This document shows positions 1 to 8,297 of a stretch of 64,000 bases of DNA, in pieces (position 1 is the stretch's first letter; each line of letters begins with the position of its first letter). The notes beneath the pieces are model-generated. The model did no database searches, was not told the origin of the DNA, and saw only the letters and a list, made by a program, of their open reading frames with translations. The position numbers were made by a program, and so were the translations under genes. Source of the DNA: Tenacibaculum sp. 190130A14a (lineage in GTDB: Bacteria; Bacteroidota; Bacteroidia; Flavobacteriales; Flavobacteriaceae); assembly GCF_964048965.1 (NCBI RefSeq), contig NZ_OZ040189.1, positions 1,922,001-1,986,000 on the forward strand. The letters are read 5' to 3'.

Positions 1-209
1 GTTTTGTAATTACGATAACAGCAAAAGAACAACAACTGTTTGCACAAGCAACAGGACAACCACAGTTTGAGCTGTTTGCAGAATCGCCAACGAAATTTTT
101 CCTTAAAGTAGTTGCTGCCAGTGTAGAATTTCATCAAGATGAGCAGGGAAATACCAATGCTTTGACTTTGTTTCAAGGAGGGAGAGAAATGAAAGCTAAA
201 AAGCAATAA
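1..209 (+). CDS. C-terminal end of a serine-hydrolase-type protein (DUF3471-like tail), partial
   Basis: This is the last 68 codons of a gene that starts before the window; the reading frame begins at base 3 and stops with TAA at 207-209. The visible tail reads as short beta strands ending in a run of the type LTLFQGGREMKAKK. That resembles the DUF3471 domain found at the C-terminus of beta-lactamase-family serine hydrolases: a polar strand, then a phrase of the type 'veFhqDeqGntnaLtlfqgGre'. The catalytic part is outside the window, so the enzyme class is an inference. The gene is followed by a good terminator hairpin at 249-279 that lies inside the end of the convergent gene. Confidence 0.5.
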   Translation, partial: FVITITAKEQQLFAQATGQPQFELFAESPTKFFLKVVAASVEFHQDEQGNTNALTLFQGGREMKAKKQ

Positions 210-212
210 CTT

Positions 213-980
213 CTACAACAGGTACTTAATCAGTATTCGAATACTTACAAAGGCAATCAATATAGCGGTTGCCTTTTTTAATTGAATTGGAGTAAACAAT
301 TTATTACTTAATCTACTACCAATTTGTCCACCAATTAACACCGTTACCAATAAGATTGAAGTTAAGTTCCAGTCAATGGTAAATGTCGGATTGGTATATT
401 GACCAATTAAACCACTTATAGAGTTAACCAAAATAAAAAAACTAGCTGTTGCCGCTATCTTTTTGGGCGAATCCCAGTTTGTAAGATGTAATAATGGTGC
501 TAAAAAAATACCACCTCCAATACCTACCATACCAGATATAAAACCAATGACACCTCCGTATGCCGCATTCTTTTGAATATTAATTTCTTTAGATGCGGTT
601 ATTTTTTTTGATAACCACATGGTAATCGCGGCAAAAAGTAGAGTAATGCCTAAAAGAACAAAGAAGAATGTTTCGCTAATTTTTAGAAAGCCGCCAATAA
701 AGGCTAATGGAATACTAAATACGACTAGAGGAATTACTTTTCTCCAGTTGTATTGCTTTTGCTGAACGTATAAAAAAACGTTTCCTGAAACTACTATGAT
801 ATTGCACAGTAATGCAGTAGAACGTATTTGAGTATATGCAATTCCGGTTAATGCTAAAACTGCTAAATAACTCGAGCCACCTCCAAAACCAACAGAAGAA
901 TAAAGTAATGCAATAATAAAAAACAATGAAATTATAAACCAATGCTGAATGATAGTTTCGAAAAGAAAAAATAGCCCCAT
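213..980 (-). CDS. Sulfite exporter TauE/SafE family membrane protein
   Basis: A 255-residue integral inner-membrane protein with about eight hydrophobic segments. It shows the duplicated glycine-rich signature of the TauE/SafE (DUF81) family: GFGGGSSYLAVL near residue 30 and GMVGIGGGIFLAPLLHL near residue 150. Members export sulfite, sulfoacetate or other small anions; the substrate here cannot be read from sequence. The frame can be extended to a TTG at 989, but the ATG at 980 (MGLFFLF) is the better start because it directly precedes the first membrane helix. The gene converges on the partial gene to its left and diverges from acs. Confidence 0.85.
   Translation of the reverse strand: MGLFFLFETIIQHWFIISLFFIIALLYSSVGFGGGSSYLAVLALTGIAYTQIRSTALLCNIIVVSGNVFLYVQQKQYNWRKVIPLVVFSIPLAFIGGFLKISETFFFVLLGITLLFAAITMWLSKKITASKEINIQKNAAYGGVIGFISGMVGIGGGIFLAPLLHLTNWDSPKKIAATASFFILVNSISGLIGQYTNPTFTIDWNLTSILLVTVLIGGQIGSRLSNKLFTPIQLKKATAILIAFVSIRILIKYLL
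249..279 (+). terminator. Intrinsic terminator of the partial gene, embedded in the convergent CDS
   Basis: The arms AAAGGCAA and TTGCCTTT form an 8 bp stem with a 12-base loop, followed by a T-run. The hairpin lies within the last codons of the TauE/SafE gene on the other strand, so these bases serve two functions. Confidence 0.7.
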
Positions 981-1093
981 ATAAATCAAATATAAATATT
1001 AATCGGGAATCTTATGTTGTTCGTATAAAAAAGATTGATACATAAAAAAAAAAAGAGTAGTTTAGTCAAAACTAAAATCAAACTACCGCTTAA

Positions 1094-3001
1094 ATGAGTA
1101 ACTATCATATTAAAAACTTGGAAGAATATTTTCAAGTTTATCGTAAGTCAGTTAGAAATCCAGAAATGTTTTGGGAAGAAATTGCCGAAGAGCATTTTGT
1201 TTGGAGAAAACGATGGAATAAAGTATTAGACTATGATTTTTCAAAACCTGAAGTAAAATGGTTTGAAGGAGCGCAATTGAATATCACTGAAAATTGTATT
1301 GATAGGCACTTGCAAATTAGGGGAGATAAAACAGCCATTTTATTTGAACCTAACAATCCAGAAGAAGCTGCAAGTCATATTACTTATAATGAATTGCACG
1401 AACGAGTTTGTAAGTTTGCCAATGTGTTAAAAGAAAATGGAATCCAAAAAGGAGATCGAGTTTGTATTTATCTACCCATGATTCCTGAATTAGCTATTTC
1501 TGTTCTGGCCTGTGCTCGAATAGGGGCAATTCATTCTGTAGTTTTTGCAGGGTTTTCTTCAACGGCACTAGCAACAAGAATAAACGATTGCGAAGCAAAA
1601 ATGGTAATTACTTCAGATGGTTCTTATAGAGGAGCAAAAACAATTGATTTAAAAGGAATTGTAGATGAAGCTTTGGAAAGCTGTACATGTGTAGATACTG
1701 TTTTAGTGGCAAAAAGAATTAATTCTGATATTCAGTTGGTTAATGGAAGAGATCTATGGTTACAGCCTTTGTTGGATAAAGCTTCACCAAGTTGCGAACC
1801 AGAAATCATGGAAGCAGAAGATCCGTTGTTCATTTTATATACTTCAGGATCAACTGGAAGTCCCAAAGGAATGATGCATACTACGGCCGGTTATATGATT
1901 TATACTGCTTACACGTTTAAGAATGTGTTTAATTATAAAGAAAATGATGTGTATTGGTGTACTGCGGATATTGGTTGGATTACAGGGCATAGTTATATTG
2001 TATACGGACCTTTAGCAAACGGTGCAACTACTGTAATGTTTGAAGGAGTACCAAGTTATCCAGATTATGGACGTTTTTGGGAAATTGTTGAAAAACATAA
2101 AATCAATCAATTTTATACTGCACCAACGGCTATTAGAGCCTTGGCTAAAGAAAAATTAGAATTTGTAGACAAATATGATCTATCTTCTTTAAAAGTATTA
2201 GGTACCGTGGGAGAACCTATTAATGAAGAGGCATGGCATTGGTATAACGACAATGTAGGAAAAAAGAAATCACCAATTGTAGATACTTGGTGGCAAACAG
2301 AAACAGGGGGGATGATGATTTCTCCAATACCATATACAACACCAACAAAACCAACCTATGCTACATTACCTTTACCAGGAATTCAATTGGCTTTAATGGA
2401 TGAAAATGGAGTAGAAGTGCAAGGTAATCAAGTAGATGGTCGTTTATGTGTGAAATTTCCTTGGCCTTCAATGGCAAGAACTATTTGGGGAAATCACCAA
2501 CGTTACAAAGACACGTATTTTTCAGCTTTTGAAAACAAATATTTTACAGGAGATGGTGCTTTAAGAGATGAAGTAGGTTATTATAGAATTACGGGTAGAG
2601 TAGATGATGTAATTATTGTATCTGGACACAATTTAGGTACAGCACCAATTGAAGATGCTATTAATGAACATCCTGCCGTGGCAGAGAGTGCCATTGTTGG
2701 TTTTCCTCACGACATTAAAGGAAATGCATTGTATGGATATGTAATATTAAAAGATGTTGGAGAAGGGAGAAATCACGATAATTTGAGAAAAGAAATAAAT
2801 CAAATTATTACAGAACACATAGGACCAATAGCGAAATTAGATAAAATTCAATTTACCGTCGGATTGCCTAAAACCCGTTCTGGAAAGATCATGAGACGTA
2901 TTTTACGTAAAATTGCTCATAATGAATTGGGTAATTTAGGAGATGTATCCACCCTTTTAAATCCAGAGGTAGTTCAAAGTATCATTGATAATAAATTGTA
3001 A
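1094..3001 (+). CDS. acs: Acetyl-CoA synthetase (acetate--CoA ligase)
   Basis: A 635-residue cytosolic enzyme that turns acetate, ATP and CoA into acetyl-CoA through an acetyl-adenylate. It has the N-terminal ACS domain (YFQVYRKSVRNPEMFWEEIA), the adenylate-forming P-loop YTSGSTGSPKG near residue 250, the motif DTWWQTETGG, and the C-terminal KTRSGKIMRR. The lysine of that last motif, near residue 598, is the one regulated by acetylation in the family. Length and N-terminus fit AcsA better than propionyl- or acetoacetyl-CoA synthetases, although chain-length preference cannot be proven. The next gene starts one base after the stop codon, so the two are probably co-transcribed. Confidence 0.93.
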   Translation: MSNYHIKNLEEYFQVYRKSVRNPEMFWEEIAEEHFVWRKRWNKVLDYDFSKPEVKWFEGAQLNITENCIDRHLQIRGDKTAILFEPNNPEEAASHITYNELHERVCKFANVLKENGIQKGDRVCIYLPMIPELAISVLACARIGAIHSVVFAGFSSTALATRINDCEAKMVITSDGSYRGAKTIDLKGIVDEALESCTCVDTVLVAKRINSDIQLVNGRDLWLQPLLDKASPSCEPEIMEAEDPLFILYTSGSTGSPKGMMHTTAGYMIYTAYTFKNVFNYKENDVYWCTADIGWITGHSYIVYGPLANGATTVMFEGVPSYPDYGRFWEIVEKHKINQFYTAPTAIRALAKEKLEFVDKYDLSSLKVLGTVGEPINEEAWHWYNDNVGKKKSPIVDTWWQTETGGMMISPIPYTTPTKPTYATLPLPGIQLALMDENGVEVQGNQVDGRLCVKFPWPSMARTIWGNHQRYKDTYFSAFENKYFTGDGALRDEVGYYRITGRVDDVIIVSGHNLGTAPIEDAINEHPAVAESAIVGFPHDIKGNALYGYVILKDVGEGRNHDNLRKEINQIITEHIGPIAKLDKIQFTVGLPKTRSGKIMRRILRKIAHNELGNLGDVSTLLNPEVVQSIIDNKL

Positions 3002-3002
3002 T

Positions 3003-4547
3003 ATGAAAATTTTAAAGTTAGTTGTACTATTCATTAGTTTCAACCTTTGTGGTCAATCAATTCAAATTAAAAATATAAAGGATTTTGAATTGAGTAATGC
3101 AGGCACCTTAACTGCAAATGATAACGTAGGCTATTATACATTTTATACTTCTAAAAAAGAAGTAGGAAAAAAGAAAAAGGAAGGAATACTTTCATTTTTT
3201 AATAAGGACTTAAAGGAAGTTACCAAAGTCAATTTTTTGTTAGATAATAAAACAAATAGATTAATTGAGGTAAAAAATAATGGAACTAATGTTGCTGTTT
3301 CGTTGTATAATAAAGAAACTAAAAATTTAACTTATACTTTTTACGACTTTGAAGGAAAGAAGTTAGCATTTGAATATATAATTCCTTACAAAAAACAGAC
3401 ATTTGCGATGGGCTATTATAAGGAAATTCAAAAAATGGAAGAATGGATTTTGAATTATCCAGTAACAAATAAAGGATTTTTGTTTTCTGAAACCATTAAA
3501 AAGAAAAGATGGGGATATCGATTTAGCTTTGTTGATGGTACTGAAAAAAAATGGACTTATGATTCACCAGCAGATATAAATAATAGAGTACAAGCTGCTC
3601 CAATATATTCGGATGAAAATAAGATTATCATTGTTGAGAAAATTTGGGGAAGTAATTTTGACAGACAACCAGATTTAAGAACAGTTGTATTGGATATTAA
3701 TACAGGAAAAGAAGACTTTTCTGTTGCTATCGATTATGAAAAAGCACCGAAGTTTTATACAGAAGGAATGGTAGCTAATGATGGAAGAGTAGTTTTGTTT
3801 GGAGAATATTACAAAAAAGGACATAAATTCCATTCAAATAGTTATAATGAAGGATATTTTATTGAAATATACTCTAAAGAAGGAGAGAAGTTATCGAGTC
3901 AATTGTTGAGCTATAGAAATAATCCAGAATTTAGAAAGTATTTAGAAATTGAAGATCAAGCAAAACAAAAGAAATTTGGGTCTATATACTTTTATGATAT
4001 TGTAGAGAAAGAAGATAAGTTTTTGATCATTGGAGAACGATTTGTAAGAGATGTACAAGGATTTTCAACTGGAAAAGCAATTGTTTCTGCTTCTTTCGGA
4101 ATGTTAGGGCAAGAGAATTGGTCATCAAAATATACTTTGGGAGATTTGGTTGTGTTAGAAGTTGATAAAGATGCCGTACTAACCAATTTTTATAAAATAA
4201 CAAAAGACAAAGCCCCTTCAGGATTGAATAGTATGAATAAATGGCCATTGATGAATTTACGTCATATGCAAAACGAATACAACGTAGATTATATGTATCA
4301 AGAAGAACAAAACGGTGTTTTAAAAGTTGTTTCAAAGAATAGAAAAGTTGAAAAAGTAGGGAAAGAGGAAAAGTTAAACTATGCCGTTTATAAGTATCAT
4401 TTTGATGGAAATACGGTAAAAAAGGAAAATACCATTCCTTTTCAGGTAGCGAAAGAAGAACAATATCGATTGATAAGAGGAAAAGAGAATGTATTACTCC
4501 TCAAGTATACAGATGAAAATGGGATAACTTTATCAATTATAAAGTAA
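3003..4547 (+). CDS. Secreted protein of unknown function
   Basis: A 514-residue protein starting at the ATG one base after acs (MKILKLVVLFISFNLCGQS). The frame opens upstream at 2985, but the ATG at 3003 gives a clean signal peptide, probably cut after the CGQS region. The mature part is polar, rich in Lys, Glu and aromatic residues. It has many short 'YTFYDFEGKKL'-like beta strands and phrases such as VLDINTGKEDF and VLEVDKDAVLTNF, which suggest a beta-propeller or repeated beta-sheet fold. I do not recognise a named family. Its position behind acs may be coincidental. The gene ends at a bidirectional terminator shared with the convergent response-regulator gene. Confidence 0.7.
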   Translation: MKILKLVVLFISFNLCGQSIQIKNIKDFELSNAGTLTANDNVGYYTFYTSKKEVGKKKKEGILSFFNKDLKEVTKVNFLLDNKTNRLIEVKNNGTNVAVSLYNKETKNLTYTFYDFEGKKLAFEYIIPYKKQTFAMGYYKEIQKMEEWILNYPVTNKGFLFSETIKKKRWGYRFSFVDGTEKKWTYDSPADINNRVQAAPIYSDENKIIIVEKIWGSNFDRQPDLRTVVLDINTGKEDFSVAIDYEKAPKFYTEGMVANDGRVVLFGEYYKKGHKFHSNSYNEGYFIEIYSKEGEKLSSQLLSYRNNPEFRKYLEIEDQAKQKKFGSIYFYDIVEKEDKFLIIGERFVRDVQGFSTGKAIVSASFGMLGQENWSSKYTLGDLVVLEVDKDAVLTNFYKITKDKAPSGLNSMNKWPLMNLRHMQNEYNVDYMYQEEQNGVLKVVSKNRKVEKVGKEEKLNYAVYKYHFDGNTVKKENTIPFQVAKEEQYRLIRGKENVLLLKYTDENGITLSIIK

Positions 4548-4549
4548 AT

Positions 4550-4582
4550 AAAAAAGGAGAAAGCTAAACATTCTCCTTTTTT
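4550..4582. terminator. Bidirectional terminator
   Basis: The inverted repeat AAAAAAGGAGAA / TTCTCCTTTTTT gives a stem with an A-run on one side and a T-run on the other. It can therefore end both the plus gene to the left and the minus response-regulator gene to the right. Confidence 0.85.
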
Positions 4583-4583
4583 A

Positions 4584-5267
4584 TTATAAAAATCCTTTTT
4601 CTTTGGCGACTAATATTAAGTCTCTATCTCCTGAGTTATCAACACCAAATACACGGGTTATTTGGCTCTTTCTTTTTTGGATAGCAGCCAAGGATAGTGG
4701 AATTTGATTTGGTAAATCTTTTATTTTAGTACCAATGGAAAGTTCGTATAAAATTTTTCTATCTACATCATCCAAGAAATACTCGTGCGAAACTTGATTT
4801 CTCAACATTTTCATAACCGTTTTACTATAGTATGGAGGATCTGATAAAACCTCTTTAATCGCCATAACCAATTCTGCAGGAGTAATATCATTCTTAACTA
4901 AAAAACCATCAGGATTTACGTTTTTCAGAATACTATGTACTCTGTAATTATCATTAAAAGTAGTAGAAATAATTATTCTAGATTCAGGAAGTTTCTCGTT
5001 AATTAATAAGCCTAAATCTTCTCCTGAGAGTAATTTTCCATCTTTAGAAGGGGGAAGACTAATGTCTAAGAAGATAATATCAACCTTTTGATTGGCTGCA
5101 GAAAAATCTTCTACAATACTACGTGCATCGTCACAGTTACTGGCTACATTGATTTGAAAAGAACATTCTTCATGCTGACTTTCAATAAAGGCAAAGGCAC
5201 TTTTGTAAGCTGCTGAGATTAACGGATGATCGTCTATGATAAGAGCGCAATACTTTTTATTTTCCAT
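4584..5267 (-). CDS. Response regulator, receiver plus helix-turn-helix output domain
   Basis: A 227-residue cytosolic two-component regulator. The receiver domain occupies residues 1-140, with acidic pocket Asp12/Asp13, phospho-acceptor Asp68 in IIFLDISLP, Thr102/103 in IISTT and Lys125 in GFLVKND. The C-terminal part (about residues 160-227) is a NarL/LuxR-like helical DNA-binding domain with SLAAIQKRKSQITRVFGV as its likely recognition region; it matches the LuxR consensus only loosely. A somewhat long beta3-alpha3 loop (PPSKDGKLLSGED) follows Asp68. Its start overlaps the end of the histidine-kinase gene by 11 bases, so the pair is translationally coupled. Confidence 0.88.
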   Translation of the reverse strand: MENKKYCALIIDDHPLISAAYKSAFAFIESQHEECSFQINVASNCDDARSIVEDFSAANQKVDIIFLDISLPPSKDGKLLSGEDLGLLINEKLPESRIIISTTFNDNYRVHSILKNVNPDGFLVKNDITPAELVMAIKEVLSDPPYYSKTVMKMLRNQVSHEYFLDDVDRKILYELSIGTKIKDLPNQIPLSLAAIQKRKSQITRVFGVDNSGDRDLILVAKEKGFL

Positions 5268-7311
5268 CGATTGTTTGCAAAGGTGTTTTAATGGTAAGAG
5301 TAGTACCTTGATTTTCTTTAGATTGTATTTCTAAAGTACTCCCAATTTTTGCTACTCTCGAATTAATATTTTTGATACCAATTCCCTTTTTCTTCTTTTC
5401 AGTATTAAAACCAACTCCGTCATCTTGTAACGAAATGATTAGCTCTTTTTTCTTTATTGAAAGGTCTAAGATAACATTTTTTGCCTTAGCATGCTTAATA
5501 ATGTTTTGCAAAGCCTCCTGAATAATACGATATAGGTTGGCTTTGGTTACTTCATTAATATTTTTCCAAACAATATTTTTGTCAAAATTGAATTGATACT
5601 CAAACGAACCTATAACGCTTTTATCTTTTAATAATTGTTCTATAATATTGGTAAAGTTTACACTAGCATCATCAAAATTATCGCTTAATTTATGAGAAAC
5701 GTCTCTAATTTCCTTTTCAATATCTTGTAATTCATCTAAAAAAGCTTGGTGTTGCTGTTGTGTATCAGGTTGCATGCCCATGGCTAAAAAACCAAGATTT
5801 ACACGGGTACCAAACAGCTTACCCAAAATACCATCATGCAACTCTGCAGAAATACGATTACGCTCATTTACGCGCTCTTCTTCAAGTTTGGCTTGTTGTT
5901 GTAAAGTTAAGATATATACTTCTTCATTGGCCCTTTGCTGTTCTGCTTCTAAGCGTAGCTTTTCATTTCGTACTTTTTGTACACGTAAAAAGTACAATAA
6001 GCTTACAATTAATATTCCGCCAATACTGGTTACAATAATCCAAATACGTTGTTGATTCAAACGTTCGGTTTCGGCAATATATTCATCCGTTTCAAATTCA
6101 ATTCGGGTAAATTTATTTTGGACTTTTCGCTCAGCGCTAATTAAACTATCATTGAATTCTATGTATCTGTCATAGTGCTTTTTATAGTTTTTAGTATCTA
6201 AGTTGGCCAATTGTTTTAGTGTAGTTAAATAATCAGCTCCATTTTTAATTGTTTTTGCTAGGCTATTAGCTTCTTTAGCATACTTTATAGCATTGGTAGT
6301 GTCTTTAATAAATTTATAGTAGTCAGAAATGTGAATTTTACTTGTAACTATACCTACTTTGTTTTTTAAGCTATCTCTAATAAATAATGCTTTAAAAAAA
6401 TCCTTTTTTACATTAGTTGTGTCATTCATGAGTAATTTACAATATGCTCTGTTATGAATTACAATAGCATATTGTTTTTTAGTTAAGTTCTTACTCAATT
6501 CTATATTAAAGTTTTGCATTGCTTCAATATAGAGTCCTTTTTCGGTTAAACTTTTTCCTATATTATTATTAGTAGCATAATAGATTTTATTCTCTATTAT
6601 TTTATCTCTATAAATAATTGACTTGTTAAAGTAATAGATAGATTTATCATATTCTTTTATATCTTGTTGGAGCAACCCTAAATGATTATAAGCAGAATAT
6701 AGTCTTCTAAAATTTTGCAATTTTTTAAAAATCTTAATAGCTTCAAAAGTTAAAATTTCACTTCCAATATAATCTCTATATCTACCTTTGATAAATGCCA
6801 TGGCATAGAGCATTCTGGCCATTTCATATTCTTTATTGAGTAGTTTAAAATGTTTATAAGCTTCATTATAGTGAGCATATGATTTATCATAAACTTCGGT
6901 TTCATTATAAAAATCGGCATAACTCCAATGAGTATCAGCAATGGTAAAAGTATCTTTTACTCGTAGTGCGTATAAATGAGCCTTTTCATTGAGTTCTAAA
7001 AATTTAATTGTATCGTTTAGTCTATAATATTGATAAGCTATTTCACTTAATCTTTTAGAATAGTCTTCATTGAACTTTAAGGTATTTAAGCATTTTGAAA
7101 GATAAAACTTTCTTTTATAAAGTGGTAAATGTTTTTGTTTAGACTGTTTAATCCAAAGCTGAATGCTGTCTTTTTCAACAAGACGAGATTCAAATTGTTC
7201 AACAACAGAGTTTGCACCTAAAGAGGAATTGATTAGAAATAGGAAAAAAAGTTTTACTAGAAGTCGCAAGTCTAAAATTTTAGACAAATCTAAAGAAAAA
7301 GCCCTTAACAT
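5257..7311 (-). CDS. TPR-containing sensor histidine kinase (HisKA_3 type)
   Basis: A 684-residue inner-membrane sensor kinase. An N-terminal signal helix is followed by a periplasmic region of tetratricopeptide repeats (about residues 60-400), one membrane segment near 415-440 (IWIIVTSIGGILIVSLLYFL), a short coiled coil, and HisKA_3 with the phospho-histidine in ISAELHDGI near residue 490. A HATPase_c domain ends it (LYRIIQEALQNIIKHAKA, then DDGVGFN near 640). This is the common flavobacterial TPR kinase/LuxR regulator pair; the signal is unknown. The ATG at 7311 lies inside a terminator hairpin. A TTG at 7269 (reading as MRLLVKLFFLFLINSS) would give a classical signal peptide and may be the true start. 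Confidence 0.88.
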   Translation of the reverse strand: MLRAFSLDLSKILDLRLLVKLFFLFLINSSLGANSVVEQFESRLVEKDSIQLWIKQSKQKHLPLYKRKFYLSKCLNTLKFNEDYSKRLSEIAYQYYRLNDTIKFLELNEKAHLYALRVKDTFTIADTHWSYADFYNETEVYDKSYAHYNEAYKHFKLLNKEYEMARMLYAMAFIKGRYRDYIGSEILTFEAIKIFKKLQNFRRLYSAYNHLGLLQQDIKEYDKSIYYFNKSIIYRDKIIENKIYYATNNNIGKSLTEKGLYIEAMQNFNIELSKNLTKKQYAIVIHNRAYCKLLMNDTTNVKKDFFKALFIRDSLKNKVGIVTSKIHISDYYKFIKDTTNAIKYAKEANSLAKTIKNGADYLTTLKQLANLDTKNYKKHYDRYIEFNDSLISAERKVQNKFTRIEFETDEYIAETERLNQQRIWIIVTSIGGILIVSLLYFLRVQKVRNEKLRLEAEQQRANEEVYILTLQQQAKLEEERVNERNRISAELHDGILGKLFGTRVNLGFLAMGMQPDTQQQHQAFLDELQDIEKEIRDVSHKLSDNFDDASVNFTNIIEQLLKDKSVIGSFEYQFNFDKNIVWKNINEVTKANLYRIIQEALQNIIKHAKAKNVILDLSIKKKELIISLQDDGVGFNTEKKKKGIGIKNINSRVAKIGSTLEIQSKENQGTTLTIKTPLQTIDGK
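7271..7292 (-). promoter_or_regulatory. TAGATTTG box followed by a 14-bp palindrome
   Basis: On the minus strand, TAGATTTG (7292-7285) matches the Bacteroidota -7 consensus TAnnTTTG. It overlaps the perfect palindrome TCTAAAATTTTAGA (7271-7284), which begins three bases after the box. The TTG codon at 7269 follows directly, which would make a nearly leaderless kinase transcript. A 17-base core is repeated exactly at 26652-26668. No TTG -33 element is seen at the usual distance. Confidence 0.35.
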
Positions 7312-7320
7312 TTGTTAAGG
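7296..7320 (-). terminator. Terminator or attenuator hairpin overlapping the kinase start codon
   Basis: On the minus strand the arms CCTTAAC and GTTAAGG enclose AAAT and are followed by GGCTTTTTC. This looks like the intrinsic terminator of the lipoprotein gene, but the proposed kinase ATG (7311-7309) sits in its loop and right arm. It could therefore limit read-through into the kinase or hide its start codon. Confidence 0.5.
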
Positions 7321-7337
7321 ACTTTAGATTGATATGA

Positions 7338-7598
7338 TTATTCACCTTTACCAGTTCCTCCATCACCATCTCCACTACCTCCGGTATCTTCACTACCAGT
7401 AGATCCGTCGTTGTTGGTATTGGGATCACCGTTGTCAGTAGTATCTGTAGGGTCACCATTTCCAGGCTCATTACTTCTACTAGTAACTAGTTCAGTGTTT
7501 TCTTTTGTGTTTGGTACTAAATCTTCAGTTAAATCGGTACAACTTGTTGCTAATACCATTAACATGCTCATGATTAGAATAGTTTTTAAAGTTCTCAT
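7338..7598 (-). CDS. Small acidic Gly/Asp-rich lipoprotein
   Basis: An 86-residue protein with a lipoprotein signal (MRTLKTILIMSMLMVLATSC; Cys20 would be acylated). A short linker is followed by a low-complexity tail rich in Asp, Gly, Asn, Thr and Ser (NGDPNTNNDG, then SGDGDGGTGKGE). The DxDG-like spacing resembles calcium-binding thrombospondin-type-3 loops, but no complete repeat is present, so calcium binding is only a guess. It lies directly upstream of the histidine kinase and response regulator on the same strand and downstream of a structured RNA candidate. No family is recognised. Confidence 0.7.
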   Translation of the reverse strand: MRTLKTILIMSMLMVLATSCTDLTEDLVPNTKENTELVTSRSNEPGNGDPTDTTDNGDPNTNNDGSTGSEDTGGSGDGDGGTGKGE

Positions 7599-7618
7599 AA
7601 TTCAATTTTTAAAAGTTT

Positions 7619-7822
7619 GACAATAATTTCCCATGCCGCATTTTGCAGCATATTGTTGATTAATAAATGTTGGTTTGTACTCCTCAAGGCTTAAGTTGAG
7701 GCATAGTCCATCCAGCCCGATAAAATCAGGTGGTTTGTAGAATTAAATTGATCATAACTATCAATTTATGAAGACTCGTAACTACCAAGGCCTATTGAGT
7801 ACAGGCTTCAGGAAATTCTACA
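7619..7822 (-). ncRNA. Candidate structured RNA (5' UTR element or stand-alone RNA) upstream of the lipoprotein-kinase operon
   Basis: Several helices can be drawn. P1 is TGTAGAATT (7736-7744) with AATTCTACA (7814-7822). P2, stacked on it, is AAATTGAT with ATCAATTT (7745-7767). P3 is AAGGCCT with AGGCTT (7787-7808). Further hairpins lie at 7682-7701 (CCTCAA/TTGAGG), 7712-7733 and 7619-7650. The P3 loop (GAGTAC, 7797-7802) is complementary to GTACTC at 7677-7682, a possible pseudoknot. Two C-A mismatches on the plus strand become G-U pairs on the minus strand, which favours minus transcription, towards the lipoprotein start at 7598. I cannot match it to a known riboswitch or to 6S RNA. No good promoter was found just upstream. 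Confidence 0.4.
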
Positions 7823-8082
7823 TTGTCTTAAATAAGGAAGCGTTTCAATTTTTTTTTTCTGGGATAACGCTAGTTGATTTTTATTCTAAACTACATTTAA
7901 ATTGGGTAGTTTAGAAGGTAAAATTAGTAAGCGTTTCTTTTGAGTGAGTAAACGTCCTTTTTCGTTTAGAATGTGCAATTTTAATTTTTTCATCTTTTTT
8001 CAATTTTGTTCTATTAATATAAGAAAAATTAATGAATTTTCCAAATTTTCTTTAACTTTTTTTTAACGTTTTGCGTCGAGAC

Positions 8083-8114
8083 AAAAAAAAGACATCTTAG
8101 TAAAATTAAGATGC
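8083..8114 (-). terminator. Terminator of the first mini-ORF transcript
   Basis: The stem CATCTTA/TAAGATG on the minus strand is followed by a run of eight T. One extra G-T pair forms only in the minus-strand RNA. It lies about 35 bases after the stop codon of the mini-ORF at 8147-8263. Confidence 0.75.
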
Positions 8115-8146
8115 CTTTGTATATTATATTAATAGTTAATGTTGCG

Positions 8147-8263
8147 CTAACAAATCATTAAAAATCGCGGTATACTAAAAACATCCTCACACACTCCCAT
8201 GCTCGACTTAACTCCTCTAATTGGTAAGCTTCTCATATAAGTGTTTTCTAAATTAAATTCCAT
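8147..8263 (-). CDS. 38-residue mini-ORF A with its own promoter and terminator (peptide or sRNA)
   Basis: The ATG at 8263 opens 38 codons (begins MEFNLENTYMRSLPIRG, ends PRFLMIC) with one central Cys and a C-terminal Cys. A consensus promoter lies 35-65 bases upstream (8298-8328) and a terminator follows at 8083-8114, so a discrete transcript of about 200 bases is well supported. Whether the peptide is made is not certain: there is no strong ribosome-binding site, though this is usual in the phylum. It has no membrane helix or GG leader and matches no family I know. It could be a leader peptide, a small secreted or regulatory peptide, or an open frame by chance inside an sRNA. Confidence 0.4.
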   Translation of the reverse strand: MEFNLENTYMRSLPIRGVKSSMGVCEDVFSIPRFLMIC

Positions 8264-8297
8264 AATCGTTGTTTTTATATCTTAATTGTTGATGGTA

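Noticed and set aside
5760..6055. Two overlapping plus-strand frames of about 92 codons within the histidine-kinase gene
   Set aside because: They lie opposite the conserved HisKA_3 region and show no domain of their own.
7886..7993. A 35-codon minus-strand frame (begins MKKLKLHILNEKG) between the RNA candidate and mini-ORF A
   Set aside because: No promoter or terminator of its own was found, it is Lys/Leu-rich as expected from AT-rich DNA, and it has no conserved feature I can point to.
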